This document shows positions 18,942 to 27,835 of a stretch of DNA of 64,000 bases, in pieces. Within the stretch, counting starts at the first letter, position 1; each line of letters starts with the position of its first letter. The stretch is from Agromyces sp. LHK192. Lineage in GTDB: Bacteria > Actinomycetota > Actinomycetes > Actinomycetales > Microbacteriaceae. The notes below the pieces were generated by a model. That model was given only the letters and a program-made list of their open reading frames with translations, was not told the origin of the DNA and ran no database searches. The position numbers were made by a program, and so were the translations under genes. The stretch is taken from positions 2,418,001 to 2,482,000 of the forward strand of contig NZ_CP034753.1 in assembly GCF_004006235.1 (NCBI RefSeq). Direction: 5' to 3'.

Positions 18942-19906
18942 GCCGCCCGGTACGCGGGCGGAGCGACCTGTTCGATCGCGCGCGACACGATGTCGGCCGC
19001 GGTCGTCCCGGTGAACTCTGCCTCGGGGTCGACGATGACGCGGTGCGAGAGCACCGGCAGCGCGAGCTCGCGCACGTCGTCAGGGGTGACGTACGTGCGG
19101 CCGTGGGCGATCGCCCAGGTCTTCACCGCGCGCGCGAGCGCCAGCGCGCCGCGCATGCTGACGCCGAGCGCGGCGTCGGGATGCTCGCGCGTCGCCGCGA
19201 CGAGGTCGTTCAGGTACTCGACGACGGCCTGGTCGACGTACACCTCGCTCGCGAGCTGCGACATCGTCGAGATCGAGCTCGCCGCGATGATGGGCGTGAT
19301 GCCGGCGGCGCGCGATCGGTTGGCCGAGTCGAGCAGCACCGCGACGGACGTCTGCCGGTCGGGATATCCGAGCGAGGTCTTGATGAGGAACCGGTCGAGC
19401 TGCGCCTCGGGCAGCGAGTACGTGCCGGCCTGCTCGATCGGGTTCTGGGTCGCGATGACCATGAACGGCTGGTCGACGTCGTAGCCGACGCCGTCGACCG
19501 TGACGCGCCCCTCCTCCATGACCTCGAGCAGCGCCGACTGGGTCTTCGGGCTCGCACGGTTGATCTCGTCGGCGAGCACGATCGACGCGAAGATCGGGCC
19601 GCGGTGGAACTCGAACCGGCCCTGCGACTGGTCGTAGATCGTGACGCCGGTGACGTCGGACGGCAGCAGGTCGGGCGTGAACTGCACGCGCGAATTCGTG
19701 CCGTCGATCGTGTTGGCGAGCGCCTTGGCGAGCACGGTCTTGCCGGTGCCGGGCACATCCTCGAGCAGCACGTGGCCGCCCGACAGCAGTGCCGTGAGCA
19801 CGAGCGAGATCACGTCGCGCTTGCCGAGGATCGCCTGGTCGATGTTGTCGACGAGCTTGCCGAAGGCGTCCTGGAACCAGGCCGCCTGCTCCTGGGTCAC
19901 TGCCAT
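18938..19906 (-). CDS. MoxR-family AAA+ ATPase of the PFNA-like cluster
   Basis: A 322-residue MoxR ATPase, the aaa-atp member of the cluster. Walker A is EDVPGTGKTVLAKALANT near residue 50, Walker B ASIVLADEINRASPKTQ near 108, and MVIATQNPIEQAGTYSLPEA near 150. It is clearly paralogous to the MoxR at 583-1602 but encoded with different partners. The ATG at 19906 is preceded by AAGGAGCAGAC, a good ribosome binding site, and the gene lies 64 bp after the Fn3 gene. Confidence 0.93.
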   Translation of the reverse strand: MAVTQEQAAWFQDAFGKLVDNIDQAILGKRDVISLVLTALLSGGHVLLEDVPGTGKTVLAKALANTIDGTNSRVQFTPDLLPSDVTGVTIYDQSQGRFEFHRGPIFASIVLADEINRASPKTQSALLEVMEEGRVTVDGVGYDVDQPFMVIATQNPIEQAGTYSLPEAQLDRFLIKTSLGYPDRQTSVAVLLDSANRSRAAGITPIIAASSISTMSQLASEVYVDQAVVEYLNDLVAATREHPDAALGVSMRGALALARAVKTWAIAHGRTYVTPDDVRELALPVLSHRVIVDPEAEFTGTTAADIVSRAIEQVAPPAYRAA

Positions 19907-19970
19907 GTCTGCTCCTTGGTCGTTGGGGTGTCGGGCTGGTCGTCGGCGTTCGTACGGTCGGACGCGTGCG

Positions 19971-22900
19971 TCACCAGGTGTTGTAGGGGATGGCGTTCCA
20001 CTGGGCGCCGCTGATCTCGCCGAGGGTGCGCGAGGTGCCGCCGCTGACGGCGTCGAACCGCACCGCGATGTTCTGGTTTCGGATGCCCAGGTGGTTCAGG
20101 AGCTGCAGCTGGCCGCTGGCACCGATCGTCACGGTCTGGCGATAGCCGCAGCACGCCGAACCGCCCGCGAGCGCATAGACCTGGTAGGTACCGGGGTCCA
20201 TGTTCTGCCAGGTGATGCGGACCTCGGCGCACCCGCCGCCGCCCGAGTCGCAGGACCGGCTCGGCCCCTTGCCGATGCGGCCCGAGGGCACGGGCGGGGG
20301 CGGGTTCTGCACGTTGATCGAGGCAGACGTCGTCGAGCTGTCGTTGCCACCGCCGTTCCGGGCGAACACCTGGACGGTGTGGTTGCCGGCACCGATGCCG
20401 CTCCACGACTTCGCGGTGCCGGTCACCCAATCGCAGGAGCCGCCGTCGATGCAGACCCGGTACTGGAGGCTGCCGCCGCCGTCTTGGGACGGTGCGGTCC
20501 AGTCGGCGCGGATCGTGGTCGGGGCGTCGCCGCCCTTGCTGAGACTCAGGCTGCGCGGCGGGCTCGGGGTGCCCCATGGCGTGACGGTATTGGAGGCCTG
20601 CGAGACCGCACTCCACCCGATCTGGTTCTTCGCGCGGACCGTGAAGGAATAGGCGGTGCCGTTCCGAAGTCCCTCGATAGTCTGCGCGGTACCGGCCGCG
20701 GACGCGCCGAATGGCTTCGAGCCGCCGCTCCAGACGACCTCGTAGTCGGTGATCGGCGAGTTGTTGTTGGCGGGGGGATCCCAGCGGACGCTCGCCGAGC
20801 CGTCGCCGGGTGTCGCAGACGGACGGGTGGGCGTGTCCGGAGCGTCGCGCACGACCACGTCGATCCGCCCCTGCGCCTGCCGTGCCGGATCCTTCGTGCC
20901 GTCCTCGATGCGGTAGATCACGCTGAGGTTGCCCGTGAACGCCGAGCCCGTGCGCACCGTCACGTTGGTCGCGGTGAAACTCACCGTCGCGTTCGCGCCG
21001 ACGCTCGCCTGATCGATCTCGGCGCCGATGACGCGCAGCGGCACGCCGTCCTGCTCGAACGGGTTGAAGTCGTTGTCGAGTACGGGCACGACCTCCGAGT
21101 CGCCCCGCGTCATCTCGATCCGCCCCGTGTTCGGGTCGTCCACGGCCCGTGCCTTCGCACGTGTCGAGGAGACGACCTTGACGTCGACGTAGCCGGGCAC
21201 CGTGAACTCGTTGAACTGCAGGTCGAACGTGATCCGGGTCGACGCTCCCGGCTGCACCCCGAGCGGCGCGGAGACCTCGAGCGTGGCGCCGTCGACGATC
21301 GACGCCTCGATCTCCGCGGTGGTTCCCGCGAGGTTCGTGTAGGTCACCTTCTGGATGTTGTCGGGGTTCGGCTGGTCGGTCATCTGCCGCAGGTCGAGCT
21401 GGAGCGGCGCCTCGCCGGCCTCGATGGTCTCGCTTCGGGGCGTGAACGTCGGCGCGACGTCGTCGAATTCGGGGTCGCCGACGGTGATCGGCACCGTGAG
21501 GATCGCCTTGCGCCCGACGGGGTCGTCGGCGCCGTTGCCGTCGGTCACCTCGAACGTGAGGGTCGCCGGCCCCCGGTAGTCGGTCTCGGGCTGGTACCGC
21601 AACTGCGTCGCGCTGATGAACGGGTCGGATCGGCTGTTCGACGCCGACGCCGAGAGCACGGTGGCCGGCTTACCCGAGGGCACCTCGACGAGCTCGTCGA
21701 CCGACCACTCGATGCTGCCGTTCATCGGCACGATGATCTCGGCGAGGTCCTTCAGGTGCGGAGCCGGGAACTTCGCGCGTTCCTCCGCCTGGAGCTCCTC
21801 CTGCGTCTTCGGACGCTGGGTCTCCTCGGTGACCGAGTCGTCCTCGCCGTCGGGTACCGGCGGCACGATGATGAACGCCATCGCCGACAGGTCGTCGAGC
21901 TCGTTCGTCAGCCGGAAGGCGACCGCGTAGCGCTTGCGGCCCGGCTCCACCGAGATCGTGCCGTCGGCCGCGACGTCGGCACGCCCGGCGTTGGGCCCCT
22001 CGACCGACACCGCGAGGTCCTCGACGAGACCGCCCGGGTTCGTCGCGTCCTTCAGCGGGTCGATCACGATCGCCTCGCCCGACGCGACCTGCTCGGGCTC
22101 GATGACCTGGTCCTCGGCCGTCGGCGGCTGGATCACCGCGTCCTCGCTCACCGCGATCTGCACGAACGCCGAGTCGGTGCCGCCGTGCCCGTTCGTGATG
22201 TCGTACCGGAGCGTGTAGGCGCCCTCGCCCTCGGGCGCCGTCACCACCACGCGTCGCTTCGACCTGATCTCGGCCTCGATGCCGTCGTCGACCTCGGGCA
22301 GGTCGGCGACGCTCAACGGGTAGCCGTTGGGGTCGGTGTCGTTGAGCAGCACCTCGACGCCCACCGTGCGGCCGGGCTTCATCTCGATGACGTCGTCGAC
22401 GGCCTTCGGCGGCAGCTGGGTGGCCGGACGCGGAACGACGCCGATGCGGATCGTGCCGACGGCCGTCGCGCCCTCGGCATCCTCGAGTTCGTACGCGAAG
22501 GTGTCGGTGCCGGTCGAGCCCTCGAAGGCCTGATAGGTGAACGACGTGCTGGTGCGCTCGACGATGCGTCCGTAGGACGGCGCGCTCACGATGTCGCGAA
22601 GTCGCACCGAGTCGCCGTCGGGGTCGAGTCCGTCGAGCGGGACGTCGATCTTGACGGCGGATCCCTCGAAGGTCCGCGACGTGAGCGGGATCGGCTGCGG
22701 CGCCTGGTTCTCGCCCTCGGCGCCGAGCACGGTGATCGTCAGCGTCGCCCGCGCGATCTGCTCGAAGTCGTCGGTGATCGTGTAGACGAGGGTCTGGTTG
22801 CCCGGCGTCTCGGGGGCCTGGAAGCGGATCGTCTCGCCGTCGGAGAAGCCGAGTCCGCCCTGCACGCCGGTCTGGTCGAGGTCCGCGGAGAGGTACAGCT

Positions 22901-25325
22901 TCGAGGCATCCGGGTGGTAGTCGTTGTCGAGCACCGGGACGGTGACGATGTCGCCGGCCCGCACGATGGCCGTGTCGTCGAGCGCGACCGGCGGTTGGTG
23001 CTTGACCAGCGGCGGCACCGGAACGACCGTCACCGTGGCCGTCGACGTGGCCGCGCCGTCCGAGATCGTGTACTCGAACTGCAACTGGCGGTCGATGGCC
23101 TCGGACGCGCTCACCCGGGCGACCGTGTTCGTGATGAGCTCGACCGAGACGAGTCCCTCGGTGGCGGTGTCGTCGAGCGACTGCACGCCGATGACCCTGC
23201 CCGACGGCGAGACGTCGTTGGCCAGGAGCGGCACCGACACCGGTTCACCGGGGCGGAGGTACGCGGTGTCGCCCACGGCGATGGGCGGCGGCGCCTCGGC
23301 CGGCGGATCGACGACCTGCACGCGGATGAGCCCGACGCTCACCTTGTCTCCAGCGCCGAGGTCGTAGAGGAAGACGTACTCCCCCGCCGTGTCGGTCGAG
23401 AACGTGACCGTGCCGCGCTCCGTGTTCGTCGTGACGTTCGCGTCCGCCGGCGCATCCTGCAGGCCGAGGAGTTGGAGCGGCGCCCCCGACGGACTCAGGT
23501 CGTTGTCGAGCGGCTCGATGACGACCGGCGTCGCGCGGAACGTCTGGACGTAGTCGGGCGTGCCGACGGGGTTCAGGGAGCCTGCGGTCTGCACGTCGAC
23601 CGTGAACGTGCCGGTCGCGCTCGCGGTGCCGTCGGAGACCGTGTAGACGATCTCCTTGAGGCCCAGCTCGGCGGACTTGTGCTCGAAGGTGATGTAGCCA
23701 TCGGGGCTCGCGCGCACGACGTCGCCGCCCGTCGGCGAGGCGTCGACGAGGTAGACGTCGTCGCCGTCGGGGTCGTTCCAGTCGGCGAGGAGGTTGTAGC
23801 CGACGTGCTGGCCCTGCTCGACCGCGACGGCGCTCTCGCGCAGCAGCACGGGGGCCGCGTTCTCGGTCGGCGGCACGATGCGCAGGTTCACGGATGCCTC
23901 GGCGACGCCGCCGCGACCGTCGTCGACGGAGTACCGGAACGATGTCGTGCCCGCGGCGCCGTCGACCGGGGTGAACTGCAGCGCACGACCGCCGTCGATC
24001 AGGTCGAGGCGCCCGGCGGCCTCGGGGATGCCGGTCGTCGAAGCGATGGTCAGCACGTCGCCGTCGGGGTCGGTGTCGTTCTCGAGGACCTCGACCACGG
24101 TGCTGCGACCGGGGCGCACCCCGTACTCGTCGTCGTTCGCCGTCGGCGGGCGGTTCTGGTCGGTGCGCTCGGCGAGCGTGTCCTCGAAGGTCTGGCGCGA
24201 GCTCTTCTCGTCGCCCTCGAGCTCGTCGCTCTCCTCGGGCGGGGTGACCTCGTCCCAGTTGTCGACCAGGCGCAGGTCGGAGTCGACGAGCCAGGCGTCG
24301 CCGTTCGCGAGGTTGTTCAGGGCGATGACGTCTCGATTGACGCGGAACTCGAGCCGCCCGCCGCTGGTCGACTGCTCGAGGTCGACGCCGCGCGGCTCCT
24401 CGCCGTCGCACACGGCGAGGTAACGGCCGACATCGGCCCATGCGCCGTGCGCGCAGTCGCCGAGTCGCACCGGGGCTGCCGGTCCGCCCTCGCCGGAGCC
24501 CGTGCCCTCGTGCGGGATCTCGGTGATCTCGCCGCCGAAGCCCACCTCGAGCAGGCCCGACTGCGTGGCCACGAGGGCGTCGTCGCGCTCGGGACCGGAC
24601 TGCTGGAGGCGCAGCCCCTCCTCCGGCAACTCGATCGGCTTGCCGTCGACGACGAGCGCGTTCGCCTCCTCGTCCAGCACGACCGCGCGCTCGCCCACGG
24701 CGGCCAACTGGTGGTCTTCGAGCGCACCGCCGAGCGAGCTGAGCGTCACCTCGTCGGACCCGCGGTCGAGTCGGACGAGCACGCCGTCCTCGGCGTTCGC
24801 CGCGAAGACGGTGCCCTCGGAGCTCACGGCGACCTCGCCGCCCTCGCCGACCTCGACGTCGGGGTCGGTACCGCGCCAGTCGAACGCGAGGTCGCCCTGC
24901 GTCGACACGCGCCACAGTTCGCCGTCGGGCGAGAGCACCGCCAGCACATCGCCGCCGTAGGCGATCTGCGAGGCGGGCGGCACGTCGATGCGTTCGACGA
25001 GCGTCGTGAACGACGGGTCGACCCGCTCGACGAAGCCGCCGGCCGGGTCGTGGATGAAGACGTCGTCGCCGTGCTGGAACACGTTCGACTCGCTCGAGCT
25101 GGTCGCGACGGCCGCGTCGAGCTCCTCGATCTGGCGGTTCAGGCGACCCGAGAGCAGGTCCTGCGAGTTCGTGACCCATACGTCGCGCACGCGCAGGTCG
25201 GGATCGGTGACCGGGAAGCCCTGGTGCAGGATCGCGATGCCGATGGGCACTCCGGCGAGCACGGCGATCGCCGTCGCGGAGGCGATGGTCTTGCGTGCCG
25301 GAAGGCGAGACGTGAAGAATCCCAT
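19971..25325 (-). CDS. Giant Ig/cadherin-like repeat and fibronectin type III surface protein
   Basis: A 1784-residue protein and the largest gene here. It has an N-terminal signal-anchor helix (IASATAIAVLAGVPIGIAIL, about 13-32), then a region of short beta repeats resembling a propeller (about 60-350). About eight or nine cadherin/VCBS-like modules of about 90-110 residues follow (about 390-1490), marked by VLENDTDPDGDVL, LLANDVSPSG, VLDNDYHPDAS, VLLNDTDPNGYPL and VPVLDNDFNPF. A canonical Fn3 domain (about 1495-1590, from SVRWDPPANNNSPITDYEV to TAYSFTVRAKNQIGWS), a second Fn3-like module with paired cysteines and a small Cys-containing C-terminal module complete it. It is probably an extracellular, membrane-tethered adhesin or sensor, the fn3 gene of PFNA-like clusters. 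The long open frame on the opposite strand is a GC-skew shadow. Confidence 0.93.
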   Translation of the reverse strand: MGFFTSRLPARKTIASATAIAVLAGVPIGIAILHQGFPVTDPDLRVRDVWVTNSQDLLSGRLNRQIEELDAAVATSSSESNVFQHGDDVFIHDPAGGFVERVDPSFTTLVERIDVPPASQIAYGGDVLAVLSPDGELWRVSTQGDLAFDWRGTDPDVEVGEGGEVAVSSEGTVFAANAEDGVLVRLDRGSDEVTLSSLGGALEDHQLAAVGERAVVLDEEANALVVDGKPIELPEEGLRLQQSGPERDDALVATQSGLLEVGFGGEITEIPHEGTGSGEGGPAAPVRLGDCAHGAWADVGRYLAVCDGEEPRGVDLEQSTSGGRLEFRVNRDVIALNNLANGDAWLVDSDLRLVDNWDEVTPPEESDELEGDEKSSRQTFEDTLAERTDQNRPPTANDDEYGVRPGRSTVVEVLENDTDPDGDVLTIASTTGIPEAAGRLDLIDGGRALQFTPVDGAAGTTSFRYSVDDGRGGVAEASVNLRIVPPTENAAPVLLRESAVAVEQGQHVGYNLLADWNDPDGDDVYLVDASPTGGDVVRASPDGYITFEHKSAELGLKEIVYTVSDGTASATGTFTVDVQTAGSLNPVGTPDYVQTFRATPVVIEPLDNDLSPSGAPLQLLGLQDAPADANVTTNTERGTVTFSTDTAGEYVFLYDLGAGDKVSVGLIRVQVVDPPAEAPPPIAVGDTAYLRPGEPVSVPLLANDVSPSGRVIGVQSLDDTATEGLVSVELITNTVARVSASEAIDRQLQFEYTISDGAATSTATVTVVPVPPLVKHQPPVALDDTAIVRAGDIVTVPVLDNDYHPDASKLYLSADLDQTGVQGGLGFSDGETIRFQAPETPGNQTLVYTITDDFEQIARATLTITVLGAEGENQAPQPIPLTSRTFEGSAVKIDVPLDGLDPDGDSVRLRDIVSAPSYGRIVERTSTSFTYQAFEGSTGTDTFAYELEDAEGATAVGTIRIGVVPRPATQLPPKAVDDVIEMKPGRTVGVEVLLNDTDPNGYPLSVADLPEVDDGIEAEIRSKRRVVVTAPEGEGAYTLRYDITNGHGGTDSAFVQIAVSEDAVIQPPTAEDQVIEPEQVASGEAIVIDPLKDATNPGGLVEDLAVSVEGPNAGRADVAADGTISVEPGRKRYAVAFRLTNELDDLSAMAFIIVPPVPDGEDDSVTEETQRPKTQEELQAEERAKFPAPHLKDLAEIIVPMNGSIEWSVDELVEVPSGKPATVLSASASNSRSDPFISATQLRYQPETDYRGPATLTFEVTDGNGADDPVGRKAILTVPITVGDPEFDDVAPTFTPRSETIEAGEAPLQLDLRQMTDQPNPDNIQKVTYTNLAGTTAEIEASIVDGATLEVSAPLGVQPGASTRITFDLQFNEFTVPGYVDVKVVSSTRAKARAVDDPNTGRIEMTRGDSEVVPVLDNDFNPFEQDGVPLRVIGAEIDQASVGANATVSFTATNVTVRTGSAFTGNLSVIYRIEDGTKDPARQAQGRIDVVVRDAPDTPTRPSATPGDGSASVRWDPPANNNSPITDYEVVWSGGSKPFGASAAGTAQTIEGLRNGTAYSFTVRAKNQIGWSAVSQASNTVTPWGTPSPPRSLSLSKGGDAPTTIRADWTAPSQDGGGSLQYRVCIDGGSCDWVTGTAKSWSGIGAGNHTVQVFARNGGGNDSSTTSASINVQNPPPPVPSGRIGKGPSRSCDSGGGGCAEVRITWQNMDPGTYQVYALAGGSACCGYRQTVTIGASGQLQLLNHLGIRNQNIAVRFDAVSGGTSRTLGEISGAQWNAIPYNTW

Positions 25326-25415
25326 CCGTCTCCCCAGTTCACCAGCGCGTTCGAGTCACGGTCGGGTCGGGCCGACCGGCCATCAACCTAACACGCTGGG
25401 AAGCCGCCGAGAAAC

Positions 25416-25474
25416 GGGGAGCACTCCCCATGTCGACGCATGGATCCGTCCCCCGTTCGAGGGCCGCACTCCCC
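25416..25474. promoter_or_regulatory. Palindrome and repeated half-site upstream of the Fn3 gene
   Basis: The 156-bp gap between the FHA-like/HTH gene and the Fn3 gene holds a perfect palindrome (GGGGAG-CA-CTCCCC, 25416-25429). A second copy of its 9-base half GCACTCCCC lies at 25466-25474, 45 bp away. Paired, phased half-sites suggest an operator, perhaps for the HTH protein encoded next door. The -10-like TAGGTT between them and the gene is only a weak candidate. Confidence 0.4.
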
Positions 25475-25481
25475 GGACCCG

Positions 25482-26189
25482 TCAGGCCGGGTCGCCCGCC
25501 GATTCCGGCGCATCCAGCATCGGCAGGTCGTCCACGCTCACGAGCCGTGTCGCGACCGCGTACTCGACCAGCCGCGCCCGTCGATTGGTCGCGAGCTTGC
25601 CCCGGCCGCCACGCAGTCCCTGGACGCCGATGCGGTCGAGCTTCTCGCAGACGTTGTCGAGCTTGCGGTTGAACGTCGTCATGCTCCAGCCGAGCCGGCG
25701 TGCCGCGTCCGCCGACGACGGGACGGTGGCGCGACCGGCGGCGTGCTGCAGGAGGATCGGTTCGGCGAGTGCGAGCACGAGCAGCCGCTGACCGGTCGTC
25801 AGCGCGACCGGCATGATCGTCGTCCCCGCGTCGGAGGTCGACGAGGTCAGTGAGGTCGCGTAGAAATCGGCCTCGGCATGGATCGTGAAGTCGTAGGTCG
25901 TCGAACCGGCGCTGAACATCACGTGCATCTGCTCGAAGACGATCGGCAACCGCGCTCCCGGCGCGAGCCAGGCCTGCACGCCGCCGGTCGCATCCGCGAC
26001 GGTGGCGGAGAGCAGCTGGCCGACATTGTGCAGCCACCACAACCCGTGCTCGGCGGTCAGCGTGAGGAAGGTGCGGTGCAGGTACGGGTTGTCGTCGATG
26101 ACGAGGTCGCCCTCGCGGCCGATCCCGAAGGGGCTCGCGGGATCGACGTCGTACCATTCGCCGCAGAACTCGACCCGGAGCGGCTTCAC
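25482..26189 (-). CDS. FHA-like protein with C-terminal helix-turn-helix
   Basis: A 235-residue cytoplasmic protein. The N-terminal half looks FHA-like (SPFGIGREGDLVIDDNPYLHRTF near 15-40), but the phosphothreonine-binding Arg-Ser-His pattern is weak. The C-terminal half (about 125-225) contains a winged-helix-like segment (SADAARRLGWSMTTFNRKLD, then CEKLDRIGVQGLRG). I chose GTG at 26189 because it gives the 4-bp GTGA overlap with the kinase stop seen throughout this cluster; a GTG three codons upstream is possible. It is probably a regulator that responds to kinase signalling, an inference from domains and neighbours. Confidence 0.8.
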   Translation of the reverse strand: MKPLRVEFCGEWYDVDPASPFGIGREGDLVIDDNPYLHRTFLTLTAEHGLWWLHNVGQLLSATVADATGGVQAWLAPGARLPIVFEQMHVMFSAGSTTYDFTIHAEADFYATSLTSSTSDAGTTIMPVALTTGQRLLVLALAEPILLQHAAGRATVPSSADAARRLGWSMTTFNRKLDNVCEKLDRIGVQGLRGGRGKLATNRRARLVEYAVATRLVSVDDLPMLDAPESAGDPA

Positions 26190-27835
26190 GGCGTGCACCC
26201 CCGCTCGGGCTCCGAGGTCTTGCTCCCGCGCTGCACCTGGACGTCGATGCAGATGGTCTGGCCCGGCGCGAGACCCGTCACCACGATCTCCGGGCGATCG
26301 GACACCTGCGTGCCGCCGACGCCGTCGGCCCGCACCCAGCGGTAGCGGTCCCCCTCCTCGGCCGGCTCGTGCGCCACCGCGAACGTCGCCGACGAGCCGT
26401 CCGCCGAGACCACGCCCGGCGCCACCGTGGGGGCGGGAACCGTCGCGGCGACGACGGCGTCCTCGGACGACACCACCTCGTCGTCGGGATCGGCCTGCGG
26501 CGTGTTCATGCCGACGACGACCGCGATCCCCACGACGACCGCGATCACCGCAGCGGCCGCGATCCCGACCACCAACCCGACCTTCGAACGCCGTGCGGGT
26601 GCCTGGGGTGCGGCCTGGGTCGGATCCGGCTTCGTCCGGACCACCGTCTCGTCGGTGATGCCGTGATGCTCCGCAACCGCCGTGGGACGCCCGACGCCGA
26701 CCACCGTCCGCTCGTCCGCGACGGCGGGCCCCGACTGCGCGACGACCTGCTGGGGCGTCCGGTGGCGGGTCGCGTCGGCCGGATCGGGATGCGGAGCGAC
26801 GCGCGGCGCCTGCGCGGCGACCGACTGCACCGAACGGGCCCGTGTCTCCTGCGCGTCCGACCCGCCGGAAGCGCCCGGCGCATCCCGGTCGTCCGCCGCC
26901 GGATGCGTCTCCTCCGCGAGCCGAGGCACCTCGATCGTGGTCGGCGTGTATCCGAGTTCGAGTTCGACGCGCTGGAGCGCCCGGGCGAACTCGACGGCAC
27001 TCGCGTAGCGGTCGTCCGGCCGCACCGCCATTCCGGCGCGGAGCACCCCGACGAGGCTCGGCGGCAGGTCGGAGCGCGACATCGGCGTGATCGCCCCGCG
27101 CTCGATGCGGCCCATCAGGTCGAGCGTGCCGTTGGGCTTACCCGGGATCTCGAACGGCGACCGCCCCGCGAGCAACGTATGCACGGTCGCGGCGAGCGAG
27201 TAGACGTCGCTGCGCACGTCGGCGCGGCCCTCGTCGTCGAACAGCTCCGGCGGCGACCACGGGACGCTCATGCCCACCGCGGTCTGCCCGCCGGTCGAGC
27301 CCGACCCGCCGCGGGTGAAGGTCATGGTGTGGGCCGGCGTCTCCCCCTCGAGGTTGCTGGAGATGCCGAAGTCGCTGAGCGCGGGCCATCCGTACGCGTT
27401 CGTGAGGACGTTGGCCGGCTTGATGTCCCGGTGCAGGATGCCTGCGGCGTGGGCGGTCGCGATCGCCCCGGACAGGCGGATGCCGGTCTTGAGTGCCTGC
27501 TCGACGCCGAACGGCGCCTGCTTGAGCTGGGCCGAGAGGCTCGGTCCGGGGCAGTACTCCATGACGAAGTAGGGGCGTCCGTCGGCGGCGACGTCGGCGT
27601 GGAAGATCGTGACGATGTACGGGTGCGCCGAGAGCTGCGCCATGAGGTTCGCCTCGGCGACGAACTGCGCTCGCGTGTCCCGCGAGAGGTCGTCGGCGAG
27701 CAGCACCTTCACGGCGACCTGGCGTCGCGGCAGGCGCTGTTCGTACAGGAACACGTCGGCGAAGCCGCCGGACCCGAGCATGCCGACGTGTCGGTAGCCG
27801 GGCAGCTCGGGCGCCGGTGATGGAGCGCGACGCAT
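26186..27835 (-). CDS. Membrane Ser/Thr protein kinase (Pkb2-like)
   Basis: A 549-residue Hanks-type kinase. The kinase domain spans about 14-290, with the glycine loop GMLGSGGFADVF (18-29), Lys43 in VAVKVLL, the catalytic loop HRDIKPANVL near 135 and LSDFGISSN near 153. A Pro/Ala/Thr-rich juxtamembrane linker (about 300-415) precedes one transmembrane helix (VGLVVGIAAAAVIAVVVGIA, about 418-440). The extracellular domain of about 100 residues ends in a Fn3-like strand pattern (RYRWVRADGVGGTQVSDRPE) rather than PASTA repeats. It overlaps the FHA gene by 1 bp and the FHA-like/HTH gene by 4 bp. Likely targets are the FHA proteins and MoxR/DUF58 complex of this cluster. Confidence 0.93.
   Translation of the reverse strand: MRRAPSPAPELPGYRHVGMLGSGGFADVFLYEQRLPRRQVAVKVLLADDLSRDTRAQFVAEANLMAQLSAHPYIVTIFHADVAADGRPYFVMEYCPGPSLSAQLKQAPFGVEQALKTGIRLSGAIATAHAAGILHRDIKPANVLTNAYGWPALSDFGISSNLEGETPAHTMTFTRGGSGSTGGQTAVGMSVPWSPPELFDDEGRADVRSDVYSLAATVHTLLAGRSPFEIPGKPNGTLDLMGRIERGAITPMSRSDLPPSLVGVLRAGMAVRPDDRYASAVEFARALQRVELELGYTPTTIEVPRLAEETHPAADDRDAPGASGGSDAQETRARSVQSVAAQAPRVAPHPDPADATRHRTPQQVVAQSGPAVADERTVVGVGRPTAVAEHHGITDETVVRTKPDPTQAAPQAPARRSKVGLVVGIAAAAVIAVVVGIAVVVGMNTPQADPDDEVVSSEDAVVAATVPAPTVAPGVVSADGSSATFAVAHEPAEEGDRYRWVRADGVGGTQVSDRPEIVVTGLAPGQTICIDVQVQRGSKTSEPERGCTP

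Noticed and set aside
19641-25391. Open frame of 1916 codons on the plus strand opposite the Fn3 gene
   Set aside because: It is Arg/Val/Asp-rich without domains, exactly antisense to a gene with clear repeats, and arises from strong third-position GC bias.
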